Assembly (NCBI RefSeq): GCF_016862975.1
Contig: NZ_BONZ01000064.1
Span: forward strand, 1 to 64,000
DNA length: 64,000 bases
Direction of reading: 5' to 3'
Source: Rugosimonospora africana
Lineage (GTDB): Bacteria; Actinomycetota; Actinomycetes; Mycobacteriales; Micromonosporaceae
Below, one piece after another: positions 1 to 8,787 of the stretch; the stretch's first letter is position 1; the number at the start of each line of letters is the position of its first letter. Under the pieces are notes generated by a model, which ran no database searches, was not told the DNA's origin, and worked only from the letters and a program-made list of their open reading frames with translations. The position numbers and the translations under genes are program-made.

Positions 1-147
1 GGGGCGCCGCGGTCAAGCGGCCGGGGAACTTCGCAGGCAGGGCTCGCAGGACTCCTGGATACCGGTGTTGTATCCAGGAGTCCGAGAACGCAGCCGGTCG
101 GCGGCTGGACCCGCCGCAGGCCGGCGAACGATCGGCGGGACAGGGCC
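1..147 (-). repeat. MITE-like interspersed element, copy 1 (cut by window start)
   Basis: Reverse-oriented copy of the element also seen at 19733-20083 and 37541-37703. Its outer end at 130-147 reads, as reverse complement, GGCCCTGTCCCGCCGATC and matches the terminal inverted repeat of the other copies. It holds the hairpin at 49-83: stem GGACTCCTGGATAC, 7-nt loop, GTATCCAGGAGTCC, 14 perfect pairs. The inner end runs into the start of the 36-bp tandem unit known from copy 2 (bases 1-24) and leaves the window. No coding capacity. Confidence 0.85.
49..83. repeat. Hairpin of repeat copy 1
   Basis: Perfect 14-bp inverted repeat with a 7-nt loop. Identical in stem sequence to the hairpin at 37606-37640, and different at paired positions from 19797-19831, where the changes are compensated on the opposite arm. 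Confidence 0.85.
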
Positions 148-585
148 GCACCGGGGCGGCCCGAAGATCGGACAGTCGGGCAGGTACCGTCCTTCGCGAC
201 GAAAAGCCGGCGCCGACCCCGAACCCCGGCCCGAGCCTCCCGTGGGCCCGGCGGAGACGGGCCCGGCCCGGCTGTGACCAGGACGAGCGAGGGGGCACTT
301 CCGACAATTCCGGATTGATGGCAAGAGTCCGTATTGCGGCGCCAGCCGCACCGACACCTTTCCGAACTCGGAAAATGGCCTCTGACCAGCAGTATTCCGC
401 GCGATAAGGGAGACTGGCCCCGCTCTTCGTAGCTTGTTCGTGAGGTGACACCAACGTACGCTCAGGAATAATCCTGACGATTGCCTGGAGACACAGCGTT
501 ACACCTCGGTACCACTCGGTTGACATTTCAGAGCGGCTACAACGCGGATGGTCCTGGTACCGGCCGCGTTTCGGGAAGGACGTAA
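148..585. other. Intergenic region upstream of the T4SS-like operon
   Basis: No frame here has convincing coding character; the open frames around 13-357 run through the repeat. A perfect -35 hexamer TTGACA is present at 520-525 but no good -10 box follows at normal spacing, so it is only a candidate promoter for the operon starting at 586. The ribosome binding site GGAAGGA lies about 7 nt before the ATG at 586. Confidence 0.4.
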
Positions 586-909
586 ATGATCTTCATGGAG
601 CTCGGCCAGGTGGTGTTGGACCGAACGACACACGCCGCGGACGTGCTCGCCGTTGTGACGGGCAAGCTCGCACCAACCCCGGGGCCGACCGAAATCAACA
701 CCAACGGAGTCGTCTCGTTCTTCGCCAGCAAGATTGCACCGATCCTGCTGGCGGCGCTCGGCATCGTTTTCATCGGTCGGGCCAGCCGGGGAGAGGTGTC
801 CAAGGTACTGACCAGCTCGGCGATCGCGATCATCGGCCTCGCGTTCATCGCGGGCGCGGTGTCGCTCTTCTTCGTCGGGGACTACCTGATCAACCTGGCG
901 TTCAAGTAG
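586..909 (+). CDS. Small two-helix membrane protein, TrbC/VirB2 pilin-like
   Basis: 107 aa. Two hydrophobic segments are visible (about residues 45-62 and 75-100) separated by a short basic loop (GRASRGEVSK), the layout of VirB2/TrbC-type conjugative pilins. The N-terminal 40 residues are polar and lack a clear signal peptidase site, so cleavage is uncertain. It has a good Shine-Dalgarno (GGAAGGA) and is the first gene of a tightly packed run of seven genes leading to a VirB4-like ATPase; that context, more than sequence, suggests a structural role in a type IV secretion-like machine in the membrane. It could instead be a simple membrane accessory protein. Confidence 0.7.
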   Translation: MIFMELGQVVLDRTTHAADVLAVVTGKLAPTPGPTEINTNGVVSFFASKIAPILLAALGIVFIGRASRGEVSKVLTSSAIAIIGLAFIAGAVSLFFVGDYLINLAFK

Positions 910-916
910 GCCACAC

Positions 917-1294
917 ATGCGCTTGCGCACGGACGACGACATCTATCGGGCCCGTCTGGTCTACCTGGGCCCGCCCGGATACACGTTGCCGTTCCAGCTG
1001 CCGTACGCCCAGTACGGGCTGTTCGTGCTCCTGGTTCCCCTGTTCATGTTCGTGCACTATCTGTTCACGCTGCACTTCGACCTGTTTCCGGCCTGGGAGA
1101 TCGCGCTGGCCATGGTGGCCACGTCGTACATTTTCCGGCATGTGGATCCGGATCGACCGGCGCGAATGGTTATCCGTACCGCGCTGACCGACTGGCGCAG
1201 CACTCGTGAGCCGTCCGTGGAAAAGCGCGAGGCCCGGCTCGTCGCGTCCCGGGTACGCATCAGCGAATCCATCATTGGTAGGGACGCGCCATGA
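917..1294 (+). CDS. PrgI/VirB3-like membrane protein
   Basis: 125 aa. A short soluble N-terminus is followed by two closely spaced hydrophobic segments (about residues 35-50 and 55-75) and a basic, charged C-terminal tail. This is the size and shape of VirB3/PrgI-family proteins, which work beside the VirB4 ATPase at the inner membrane. It starts 7 nt after the previous stop and its stop overlaps the start of the VirB4-like gene (ATGA), implying translational coupling. No signature motif is strong enough to prove the family. Confidence 0.65.
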   Translation: MRLRTDDDIYRARLVYLGPPGYTLPFQLPYAQYGLFVLLVPLFMFVHYLFTLHFDLFPAWEIALAMVATSYIFRHVDPDRPARMVIRTALTDWRSTREPSVEKREARLVASRVRISESIIGRDAP

Positions 1295-4200
1295 CCAGCG
1301 AAGAGCGGCCGGTTGACCGCGACACCTCGTCCCTCGGCGCCGCCGGTGGCCGCGTGACCCACATCCCGCATGCCCGCCAACCTGAGGACGGCTCGCTTCC
1401 GCCCCGGGTCGACGTCGAGGACGAGGCTCCGGACGTACAGATGGTGCGTGGCTCGGTGGCGGTATTCCAGTCGCCCCGGGCCGTCCGGCAACCGTCCCAG
1501 CCGCCGGCCCCGGCCGACTCGACCGGCGTCCCGGCTGCCAGCAATGGCAACCGGCCACCGGCCCGGCCGGACATCGAGTCACCGTTCCTCGAACTCTTCG
1601 GGGCGAACGCGCGACGGGCCCTCGGGACCACGGTGGACGGCACGGTCGTACCGCCGCAACCGCACCCGGAACCGCAGCCGCACTTTGAGTCACAGCCGCA
1701 CGTGGAGCCGCAGCCGTACGTGGAACCGCAACCGGCCCCGGTGCGGCCGGACGACCGGACGGCCGACGGCACGGCGGGGCCTGTCTCGGGATACCCCGAG
1801 GACCGGCCGCGCCGGCCGACCGTACCCCGGGAGGCCAACGGCCACCCTGCCAATACCCGCCCGGATGCCCGGCAGGCGTTCGGTACGCCACCGGCCGTCC
1901 GGCAGCCCGTCGTCACCGAGCCCGCCGTCCGGCAGCCGGCCAGCACAGAGCCGGCCGTACGGCAGCCGAGCACCAACGAACCCGCCGTCCGCCGGCAGCC
2001 CACCAAGCAACCCGCCAGGCGCTCCGCCGGCAAGCAGCCCGCCACCCGCAAGCCGGCTCGCCCGGAGAAGCCGGTACGGCGGCCGGCCCAGCCCAAGCAG
2101 AAGGACCGCAGCCCGGCTCAGGAACTGGCCATCAGCGAGGTCGCCGGGCACCTGACGTTCACTCCGAACAGCGTCACCGCCTGGTACTCGCTGCCCGAGG
2201 TCCGCTGGGCGTTCCGGCCGGACGCCGAGCGCGAGGCGCTGCTCTCGGCGATCGCCGAACAGTTCGCCGGCCTGGCCGGGTTCCGGCTCCACCTGCGCCG
2301 GACAACCCGGCCGTTCCCGGCGGACGAGTGGGCACGGACCGTCGACCTGAACACCCCGCAGCCGCTGCCGTCCATCCCCGGCGCACCCTCCTGGTCCGAC
2401 CATCTCGTGGCCGCGCAGCACCACCTGCTCGCGGTCAACCACGCCGAGGGCCAGACCTTCCTCGGTGTCACGTTCACCAGGCGTTCGCTCGGCGACACGT
2501 TCACCGAACGGATCCGCCGGGTGTTCGGCCGTGGTGTGGGCGACGCCGAGCGGCGCCGGATGGCCCGCACGGTCGAGCAGTTCGACGAGGTGCTGGGCGC
2601 CTTCGGCATGCGCGGGCGGCGGGTCACCTCCACCGAGTTGGAGTGGTTGCTGTTCCGCTCGGTCGCGCTGTGCATGTCCCCGCCGACCGCGCTCTCGCCG
2701 GTGTCCTCCGGCGAATGGCACCAGGGCGACCTGCTCGCCATGACCGAGCAGATCGAGCGGTACCGGACCCCGTACGGCTCGACGGTGAAGCTGGTGAACC
2801 GGCTGACCGGCGAGGAGCGGCACGTCGCCGTACTGGCGGTCGGCCGGATGGAGCCGCTGGAGATTCCCGAGCGCCACGAGCCGTGGCTGCACTTCCATGA
2901 GCGGCTGCCCTGGCCGATGGAGATTTCGTCCAGAGTGGACGTTCTCGGGCCCAACGACTCGTTCCGCAACCTCGAGCACCGGCTGCGAATGATCCGCTCA
3001 CAACAGGCGGACTACGCCGAGCACGGCATGGACGCACCGCCCGAACTGGAGCGGCTCGCCCAGCGAGCGCTGCACATCGGCGACGACATGACGACCGGGC
3101 TGCCGACCGACGCCTCGCGGGTGCACGGCTGGCACCGGATCGCGGTGTCCGGCCGCACCCGCGACGAGTGCCTGGAGCGGGCACGCCGGCTCATCCAGAT
3201 GTACGCCCGGGAGCTTCGGGTCGCGCTGCAGCACCCCAAGCAGCAGGAGTGGCTGGCCCGCGAGTTCATTCCCGGCGAGCCGATCGCGAACACCGGGTAC
3301 CTGCGCCGGATGCCGGTCAAGCTGCTGGCGGCGGCGCTTCCCCAGGCGGCGTCCACTGTGGGCGACCGCCGGGGCGATCTGATCGGCCGTACCGCCGGCA
3401 CGTCGCGCCGACCGGTCTTCCTGGACCTGCACTTCCCGATGGAGATCCGGGAGCGCTCCGGGCTCGCGGTGTTCGTCGCCGAGCCCGGCGGTGGCAAGTC
3501 CACGCTCATGGGTGCGCTCGGCTACCTGGCCGCCCGGCGTGGGGTACGGGTCACGCTGCTCGACCCGTCCGGCCCGCTGGCCAGGCTGGCGGCGATGCCG
3601 GAACTGGCGCCGTACTCGCGGGTACTCAACCTGACCGGTTCGGAACAGGGCACCCTCGCCCCGTACGCGCTGATCCCGACGCCGGAACGGGCGCACTTCA
3701 CCGACGATCCGGCCGGGGAGCGCGAGTACGAGATCGCGGTCTCCAACGCCCGGGCCGAGCGCCGCATGCTGGTACAGGACATCTGCTCGATGCTGGTACC
3801 GCCGCAGGTCGCCCGGGAGGCAGCCACCGCGACCCTGCTGCGGCACGCGGTCCGCGAGGTACCGGCCGAGGAATCGTCCACGTTGGACGACGTCGTCGCG
3901 TGCCTGGCCGCACTGGGCAATCCCGAGGCCGGCGAACTCGCTCACCTGTTGATGGACACCGCGGAGATGCCGCTGGCGTTGCTGTTCTTTGGTTCACCGC
4001 CGCCGTCGCTGCTCGGCGCGGACGCCGCGCTCACCATCATCACGATGGCCGGGCTGCGGTTGCCGGACCTGAAGATCGAGCGGGAGTACTGGTCGGCCGA
4101 GGAGGCACTCGCGCTGCCGATGCTGCACACCGCACATCGACTCGCGGTACGGCGCTGCTACGGCGGCTCGATGTCCAGCCGGAAGCTGGTGGGTCTGGAC

Positions 4201-4659
4201 GAGGCGCACTTCATGGAGGGCTGGCGGTCGGGCCGGTCGTTCCTGGTGCGGCTGGCGAGAGACTCCCGGAAGTGGAACATCGCGGGCCTGGTCGCGTCCC
4301 AGAACCCCAAGGACATCCTGGGGCTGGACGTGCAGAACCTGGTGTCCACGGTCTTCGTCGGGCGGATCGCGGAGGACCCGGAGGTGGCCGCGGAGGCGCT
4401 GCGCCTGTTGCGGGTACCGACCGACGTCGGGTACGAACAGACGCTGGCGACTCTGTCCACTGTGGATACTTCATCGTCGTCGCGGCTCGGGTTCCGTGAG
4501 TTCGTGATGCGCGACGTGGATGGGCGGGTGCAGAAGGTGCGGGTGGACGTGTCCTACGTACCGGATCTACTGACGTACCTGGACACGACGCCGGCAGCGG
4601 CACCGGTCACTCATGCGGACGTTCCCTCTCCTGACTTCCTTACCGAGTCGGAGGCGTGA
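1291..4659 (+). CDS. VirB4-like secretion/conjugation ATPase with long proline-rich N-terminus
   Basis: 1122 aa. The Walker A motif EPGGGKST lies at residues 731-738 and the Walker B VGLDEAHF at about 967-974 (D970, E971), followed by ASQNPKDI, as in VirB4/TraC ATPases. The region from about residue 275 to 700 corresponds to the VirB4 N-terminal domain. The first 270 or so residues are predicted disordered, rich in Pro, Gln and Arg, with short repeats (HVEPQP-type, then AVRQPxxxEP four times). VirB4 proteins normally lack such an extension. The gene overlaps both neighbours by 4 nt. In known systems VirB4 powers pilus assembly or substrate transfer at the inner membrane; here the substrate is unknown and no relaxase is seen in the window. 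Confidence 0.85.
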   Translation: MTSEERPVDRDTSSLGAAGGRVTHIPHARQPEDGSLPPRVDVEDEAPDVQMVRGSVAVFQSPRAVRQPSQPPAPADSTGVPAASNGNRPPARPDIESPFLELFGANARRALGTTVDGTVVPPQPHPEPQPHFESQPHVEPQPYVEPQPAPVRPDDRTADGTAGPVSGYPEDRPRRPTVPREANGHPANTRPDARQAFGTPPAVRQPVVTEPAVRQPASTEPAVRQPSTNEPAVRRQPTKQPARRSAGKQPATRKPARPEKPVRRPAQPKQKDRSPAQELAISEVAGHLTFTPNSVTAWYSLPEVRWAFRPDAEREALLSAIAEQFAGLAGFRLHLRRTTRPFPADEWARTVDLNTPQPLPSIPGAPSWSDHLVAAQHHLLAVNHAEGQTFLGVTFTRRSLGDTFTERIRRVFGRGVGDAERRRMARTVEQFDEVLGAFGMRGRRVTSTELEWLLFRSVALCMSPPTALSPVSSGEWHQGDLLAMTEQIERYRTPYGSTVKLVNRLTGEERHVAVLAVGRMEPLEIPERHEPWLHFHERLPWPMEISSRVDVLGPNDSFRNLEHRLRMIRSQQADYAEHGMDAPPELERLAQRALHIGDDMTTGLPTDASRVHGWHRIAVSGRTRDECLERARRLIQMYARELRVALQHPKQQEWLAREFIPGEPIANTGYLRRMPVKLLAAALPQAASTVGDRRGDLIGRTAGTSRRPVFLDLHFPMEIRERSGLAVFVAEPGGGKSTLMGALGYLAARRGVRVTLLDPSGPLARLAAMPELAPYSRVLNLTGSEQGTLAPYALIPTPERAHFTDDPAGEREYEIAVSNARAERRMLVQDICSMLVPPQVAREAATATLLRHAVREVPAEESSTLDDVVACLAALGNPEAGELAHLLMDTAEMPLALLFFGSPPPSLLGADAALTIITMAGLRLPDLKIEREYWSAEEALALPMLHTAHRLAVRRCYGGSMSSRKLVGLDEAHFMEGWRSGRSFLVRLARDSRKWNIAGLVASQNPKDILGLDVQNLVSTVFVGRIAEDPEVAAEALRLLRVPTDVGYEQTLATLSTVDTSSSSRLGFREFVMRDVDGRVQKVRVDVSYVPDLLTYLDTTPAAAPVTHADVPSPDFLTESEA

Positions 4660-6563
4660 TGCCCACCCCTCGTACCGGGTCGCCCGTGGCCCGGTCGTAC
4701 GGCCATCGACTGGTGGCCGCGGTCGCTGCGGTGTTCTTCGCGGCGACCGGAGTGCTGTTCTGGCCGTCCGCACCGGCCTCGGCGGCGCCACCCTCGCTCG
4801 GGGATCAGTGTTCGGTTCAGGACTGGCAGAACCCGACGCAGTGGGACACCTGCGTGGGGAAGCTGACGGACCTGACGGCGGACGAGGCGCAGTGCGTGGA
4901 GGCGCCGACGCCGGAGGCGCCGGACTCGGGCATGGCTGGCTGGTTCGCCACTCGCCCGAACTCCGCGCCGAGCGACGCCGACGGGATGTTCACCAACTAC
5001 GGCTACGCGGGCTACGACTACTCGACGTACGACAGCGGCTGCGTCAACATCGTTCGAAATCCGGACAGCGAGTTCGAGAACACCGTCGCCAACGGCGAGT
5101 TCATGTTCGCTACCGGGGTTATCGGTGCCTCCGACGCGCTGCGCGACAAGGCGTGGGATCCGCAGAGCCTCTGGGGCTGGGCCGACACCCTCGTGACCAA
5201 GGCCACCAAGGCCGTCTACACCAGCGTCTTCACGGTGTTTGGCGGGATCACCCTCGCCGTGGTTGGCCTCTACCTGCTGTGGCGGTCCCGCCAGTCGGAC
5301 ATGAACAACGCGATGACGACGGCGGGCTGGGCCATTCTCGTCATGGTCGCGGTGACCGCGATCGCGCGGTGGCCGGTGAGCTCCGCTCACCTGGCGGATC
5401 AGAGCCTGGTCTCCGGCCTCTCGACCGTGCATTCTGCCGTGGGGCCACCGACCCACGACACCCCCTCGTCGATATGCGGGGCGTTGCCGGACACCGAGCA
5501 GTGCAAGGACCACCGGCCGCCGTCTCAGCGGGCGAGCGATGTAGCTGTGACGAACCTGCTCTACCGCAACTGGCTGCGCGGGGAACTTGGCTCGGCCGAC
5601 AGCACGACCGCCAAGAAGTACGGCTTCATCCTGTACGACTCCAAGTCGCTGACCTGGGGCGAGGCTCAGAGCATCAAGAATGACCCGTCCGGCAAGATCC
5701 GCCAGCAGATCATCAGCGAAAAACAGGTGCGTTGGGAGAAGGTCGCCAGGCAGATCAAGACTGAAGACCCCGACGCGTACCAGTACCTGCAGGGCAACAA
5801 GGGGATGGATCGGGTCGGTGCCGGCTTCATCGCGATCCTCTCGGCAGTCTTCTTCGCGATGTTCGACATCGTCGCGTCGGTCCTCGTGCTGCTCGGTTTC
5901 CTCATCTTCCGGTGGGCGGTGATCGCCGCGCCCGTCCTCGGCACGGTCGGCATGCTCCGCCCAGCCAGCACCGGGATACGTCGACTCGCCAATGCCGTGG
6001 TGGCCGCGATCTTCAACATCATCATCTTCGGAACCGGCGCCGCGATCTATCTGTTCGCGGTCGACTTGATCATGGGTACCGCCACGCTGCCCGCCTGGCT
6101 CCAGGTCGTCCTGGTCTGGCTCTGCGGCATCGTGGGCTGGCTGCTCCTACGCCCGTACCGGCGGATCACCCAACTCGGCGGTGGCCGGGACGCGACGGGG
6201 CAGGTCGCCGCGGCGGGCAGCTGGCACCGCACCTTCTTCCGCGATCTTCGCCAGGCCGCGACCCTCGGGATCGCGGCTCCGGCGGTCGAGTCGGCGGTGG
6301 AGCGGCGGCGCCGGGACGTCACGGTGGCGACTACGCTCCGGCCGGAGGCCCGGCACGAGGATCCGGTGGAGGCGCGCGGCTCGGGCGGGCGTCCCGACGA
6401 CCGTCGCTCGCCCGGCAAGGCAGTGCCCAGCCGGTCGCCCCAGTGGAAGGCTCCGGACCGGAACGAGGGCGAGCCGGCATACGCCGTCTACCGGCCGGAC
6501 AGCGCCGGCCCGCGGACGGCCGACCCCGTACAGCGACCCGAGTCCGCGCCGATCCGGGGGTGA
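4656..6563 (+). CDS. VirB6/TrbL-like polytopic membrane protein
   Basis: 635 aa. It starts GTG-ATG (4656 or 4659) overlapping the VirB4-like stop. An N-terminal signal-like segment ends near APASAAPP (about residue 45). A Cys-containing exported region follows, then five or six hydrophobic segments (around residues 190-210, 220-240, 390-430, 440-480), and a charged Arg/Pro-rich cytoplasmic tail of about 140 residues. Large polytopic proteins of this shape next to VirB4 are normally the VirB6/TrbL channel component. The identification rests on topology and position; I see no conserved motif. Confidence 0.7.
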   Translation: MMPTPRTGSPVARSYGHRLVAAVAAVFFAATGVLFWPSAPASAAPPSLGDQCSVQDWQNPTQWDTCVGKLTDLTADEAQCVEAPTPEAPDSGMAGWFATRPNSAPSDADGMFTNYGYAGYDYSTYDSGCVNIVRNPDSEFENTVANGEFMFATGVIGASDALRDKAWDPQSLWGWADTLVTKATKAVYTSVFTVFGGITLAVVGLYLLWRSRQSDMNNAMTTAGWAILVMVAVTAIARWPVSSAHLADQSLVSGLSTVHSAVGPPTHDTPSSICGALPDTEQCKDHRPPSQRASDVAVTNLLYRNWLRGELGSADSTTAKKYGFILYDSKSLTWGEAQSIKNDPSGKIRQQIISEKQVRWEKVARQIKTEDPDAYQYLQGNKGMDRVGAGFIAILSAVFFAMFDIVASVLVLLGFLIFRWAVIAAPVLGTVGMLRPASTGIRRLANAVVAAIFNIIIFGTGAAIYLFAVDLIMGTATLPAWLQVVLVWLCGIVGWLLLRPYRRITQLGGGRDATGQVAAAGSWHRTFFRDLRQAATLGIAAPAVESAVERRRRDVTVATTLRPEARHEDPVEARGSGGRPDDRRSPGKAVPSRSPQWKAPDRNEGEPAYAVYRPDSAGPRTADPVQRPESAPIRG

Positions 6564-6569
6564 GTCATC

Positions 6570-7100
6570 GTGCGCCACATCCTGCGGCTTCTCGGCTCCC
6601 GGTACGGGGTGGCGTTCTCGCTCGTTGTCCTCATCGCGCTCATCGTCGGTGTCGCCAAGGTGGTCGGAGACGCCCCGCCCACCGTCGGCTCGGGCCGGGT
6701 AGGAATCGCCACTCCCACCGCGACAACCTCTGAGCAGGACGATGACGGCATCGGCTCACCGCCGTCGCCGCCGCTCCCGTCCACCAGCCCCGGCGCGGCC
6801 GACCCGCAGACCGTCGCGCTGAGCTTCACCCAGGCATGGCTGCACCACACCGGGGTGACCTCGCAGCAGTGGACCGACGGGATCGCACCGTACTCGACCC
6901 CGGTACTCAAGGCCGAACTCGACGGCGCCGATCCGGGGACGGTGCAGGCCAGCGCGGTGAAGGGCGACCCGTCCGTCGTCAACCGCTCGGAGTCGTTCGT
7001 ACAGATCGTCGTCCCACTCGACTCCGGCACCCTGACTCTGGGGCTGTCCGCGACGAACGGCCGCTGGCTGGTGGACGCCGTCGACTGGGCACGACCATGA
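6570..7100 (+). CDS. Bitopic membrane protein of the T4SS-like operon
   Basis: 176 aa, GTG start. One membrane helix near the N-terminus (about residues 12-30), a Ser/Pro/Asp-rich linker, and an extracytoplasmic domain of about 110 residues starting at DPQTVALSFTQAWL. That segment has the feel of the NTF2-like fold found in VirB8/TcpC/conjugal accessory proteins. Its stop overlaps the start of the peptidase gene (ATGA). The role is probably assembly or scaffold; the family assignment is inference. Confidence 0.6.
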   Translation: MRHILRLLGSRYGVAFSLVVLIALIVGVAKVVGDAPPTVGSGRVGIATPTATTSEQDDDGIGSPPSPPLPSTSPGAADPQTVALSFTQAWLHHTGVTSQQWTDGIAPYSTPVLKAELDGADPGTVQASAVKGDPSVVNRSESFVQIVVPLDSGTLTLGLSATNGRWLVDAVDWARP

Positions 7101-8206
7101 GGCTGCGGCGGCGTTTCATCGTCCTCATCGCGGTAACCGTGGTCGGCGCGATCGTCTGTTGTGGTGGCAGTGCGGCGGCCTTCTTCCTCGGTGGCTTCGG
7201 TGTCATGCAATCGGACACAGCATCGGCCGCGCTCGCCTGCGGTTCGAACACCGCGCTGGATCCGGGTGGCAACCTGCCGTCCATCGAATCGCTCAGCGAC
7301 GCGCAGATCCACAACGCCGCGGTAATCATCAGCGTCGGCCAGCAGATGAACGTGCCACCGCGAGGCTGGATCATCGCGATCGCGACCGCGTTGCAGGAGT
7401 CGGCGCTGAAGAACCTGCCCAATCTGGGCGCCCGCAACGACCACGACTCGCTCGGCCTGTTCCAGCAGCGGCCGAGCACGGGGTGGGGGACCCCGGAACA
7501 GATCATGGATCCGGCGTACGCGTCGAAGAAGTTCTACGCCAAGTTGATCGAGATCCCAAACTGGCAACAATTGCCGCTGACCGTGGCCGCGCAGAAGGTG
7601 CAGCGCAGTGCCTATCCGGACGCGTACGCCAAACACGAGCCGCTTGCCACTGCGGTGGTCAACAAGCTCGCGAACGACGCCGGGCGAGCGGTCGGCAACC
7701 TGACCAGCAGGCGCTGTACCCAGCCGGGCGAAATCGCCGCATCCGGCTGGACGGTACCGGTCAAGGGACACATCACCTCCGGGTTCCGGACACCCAGTCG
7801 GCCGACCCACAACGGCGTCGACATCGCCGCCATTCCGGGAACCGACATCCACGCCGCGGCCGACGGCGTCGTCACCGTGGTCCGTTGCCAGGCAACGCTG
7901 GCCGACGGCAGCTACTACGGCTGCGCCAAGGACGGCGGGTTGTTCGTGAAGGGCTGCGGCTGGTACGTGGAGATCCTGCACGCCGGGAACATCATCACCC
8001 GGTACTGCCATCAGCAGCACAAGCCTTTCGTGGCGGTCGGTCAGCGGGTCAGCGCGGGCGACGTCATCGGCCAGGTGGGCGACACCGGCAACTCCACCGG
8101 TCCGCACTGCCACTTCGAAGTTCACATCAACGGCGACAACAGCGCGGCGGGCGCGATCGACCCGGTACCGTTCATGAACGAGCAGGGCGCGCCGCTGGGA
8201 GACTAG
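7097..8206 (+). CDS. Membrane-anchored cell-wall hydrolase: lytic transglycosylase-like plus M23 endopeptidase
   Basis: 369 aa from the ATG that overlaps the previous stop. An N-terminal membrane anchor (residues 6-35) is followed by a lysozyme-like region around ALQESALKNL (putative catalytic Glu101) and GLFQQRPSTGWGT. A C-terminal M23 domain follows with the zinc ligands of the HxxxD motif (H238, D242) and HxH (H337, H339, in GPHCHFEVH). Bifunctional hydrolases of this kind open peptidoglycan for type IV secretion and conjugation machines in Gram-positive bacteria (VirB1/CwlT role). All key M23 residues are intact, so the enzyme is probably active at the outer face of the membrane. Confidence 0.88.
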   Translation: MRLRRRFIVLIAVTVVGAIVCCGGSAAAFFLGGFGVMQSDTASAALACGSNTALDPGGNLPSIESLSDAQIHNAAVIISVGQQMNVPPRGWIIAIATALQESALKNLPNLGARNDHDSLGLFQQRPSTGWGTPEQIMDPAYASKKFYAKLIEIPNWQQLPLTVAAQKVQRSAYPDAYAKHEPLATAVVNKLANDAGRAVGNLTSRRCTQPGEIAASGWTVPVKGHITSGFRTPSRPTHNGVDIAAIPGTDIHAAADGVVTVVRCQATLADGSYYGCAKDGGLFVKGCGWYVEILHAGNIITRYCHQQHKPFVAVGQRVSAGDVIGQVGDTGNSTGPHCHFEVHINGDNSAAGAIDPVPFMNEQGAPLGD

Positions 8207-8208
8207 GC

Positions 8209-8784
8209 ATGACGGACGACTGGATTCCGAAGCAGCCCAGGACCCTCACGCCGGTCCCTGCCGCGGGGCGCACCGACCTGCGCGGCAAGCGGGTCCTGGT
8301 CGGTCAGCCGGGCCTGGGCTGGCGTGGCGACCTGCGGGCAGACGCGGCCGTGATCCAGGGCAGTCGCACCTACATACCGGTGCTGACAGAGCAGGAGTGG
8401 TACCGCGCCGAGGTGGAACAGGTGGAGACGTTCGCGCCGCTGGTACCGGTCGATCGGGTGTGGGTGGAGGTCCTCGGCGAGAGCGAGCCGGAGGACAGTG
8501 CCCGCTGGAAGGACCTGTTCAACCGGCTGGTGTCACTCGACGCGCCGCCTCGGCGGCAGCCGATCTCGGCACGGGTGATGACGTCGGTGACCGGTCGGCG
8601 GGTGGTACGCGTCAGCCCGACCGGCGAGCAGCGCGATCTCCGGGCGGTCACCGAGCCGTACCAGAACGCGACCAGCGACATCTGCGTGCGGGTGAGCACG
8701 GAGCTGGACTGGTACCGCTGGGGCTGGACGGGCCAGACGCCCAGATCCATGGAGGTGCCGGTCTACCTGCTCTGGATCGAGTAG
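8209..8784 (+). CDS. Uncharacterised soluble protein, last gene of the T4SS-like operon
   Basis: 191 aa, starting 2 nt after the peptidase stop. No membrane segment or signal peptide. Rich in Val, Arg and Trp, with a C-terminal stretch ELDWYRWGWTGQ and ending in LLWIE. I do not recognise the family. Position makes it a likely cytosolic accessory protein of the machine, but it may be independent. Confidence 0.7.
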   Translation: MTDDWIPKQPRTLTPVPAAGRTDLRGKRVLVGQPGLGWRGDLRADAAVIQGSRTYIPVLTEQEWYRAEVEQVETFAPLVPVDRVWVEVLGESEPEDSARWKDLFNRLVSLDAPPRRQPISARVMTSVTGRRVVRVSPTGEQRDLRAVTEPYQNATSDICVRVSTELDWYRWGWTGQTPRSMEVPVYLLWIE

Positions 8785-8787
8785 CCG

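Noticed and set aside
586-8784. A complete conjugative element (ICE) at the left end
   Set aside because: No integrase, att repeats, relaxase or replication gene is seen on either side within the window; a T4SS-like apparatus alone is not enough.
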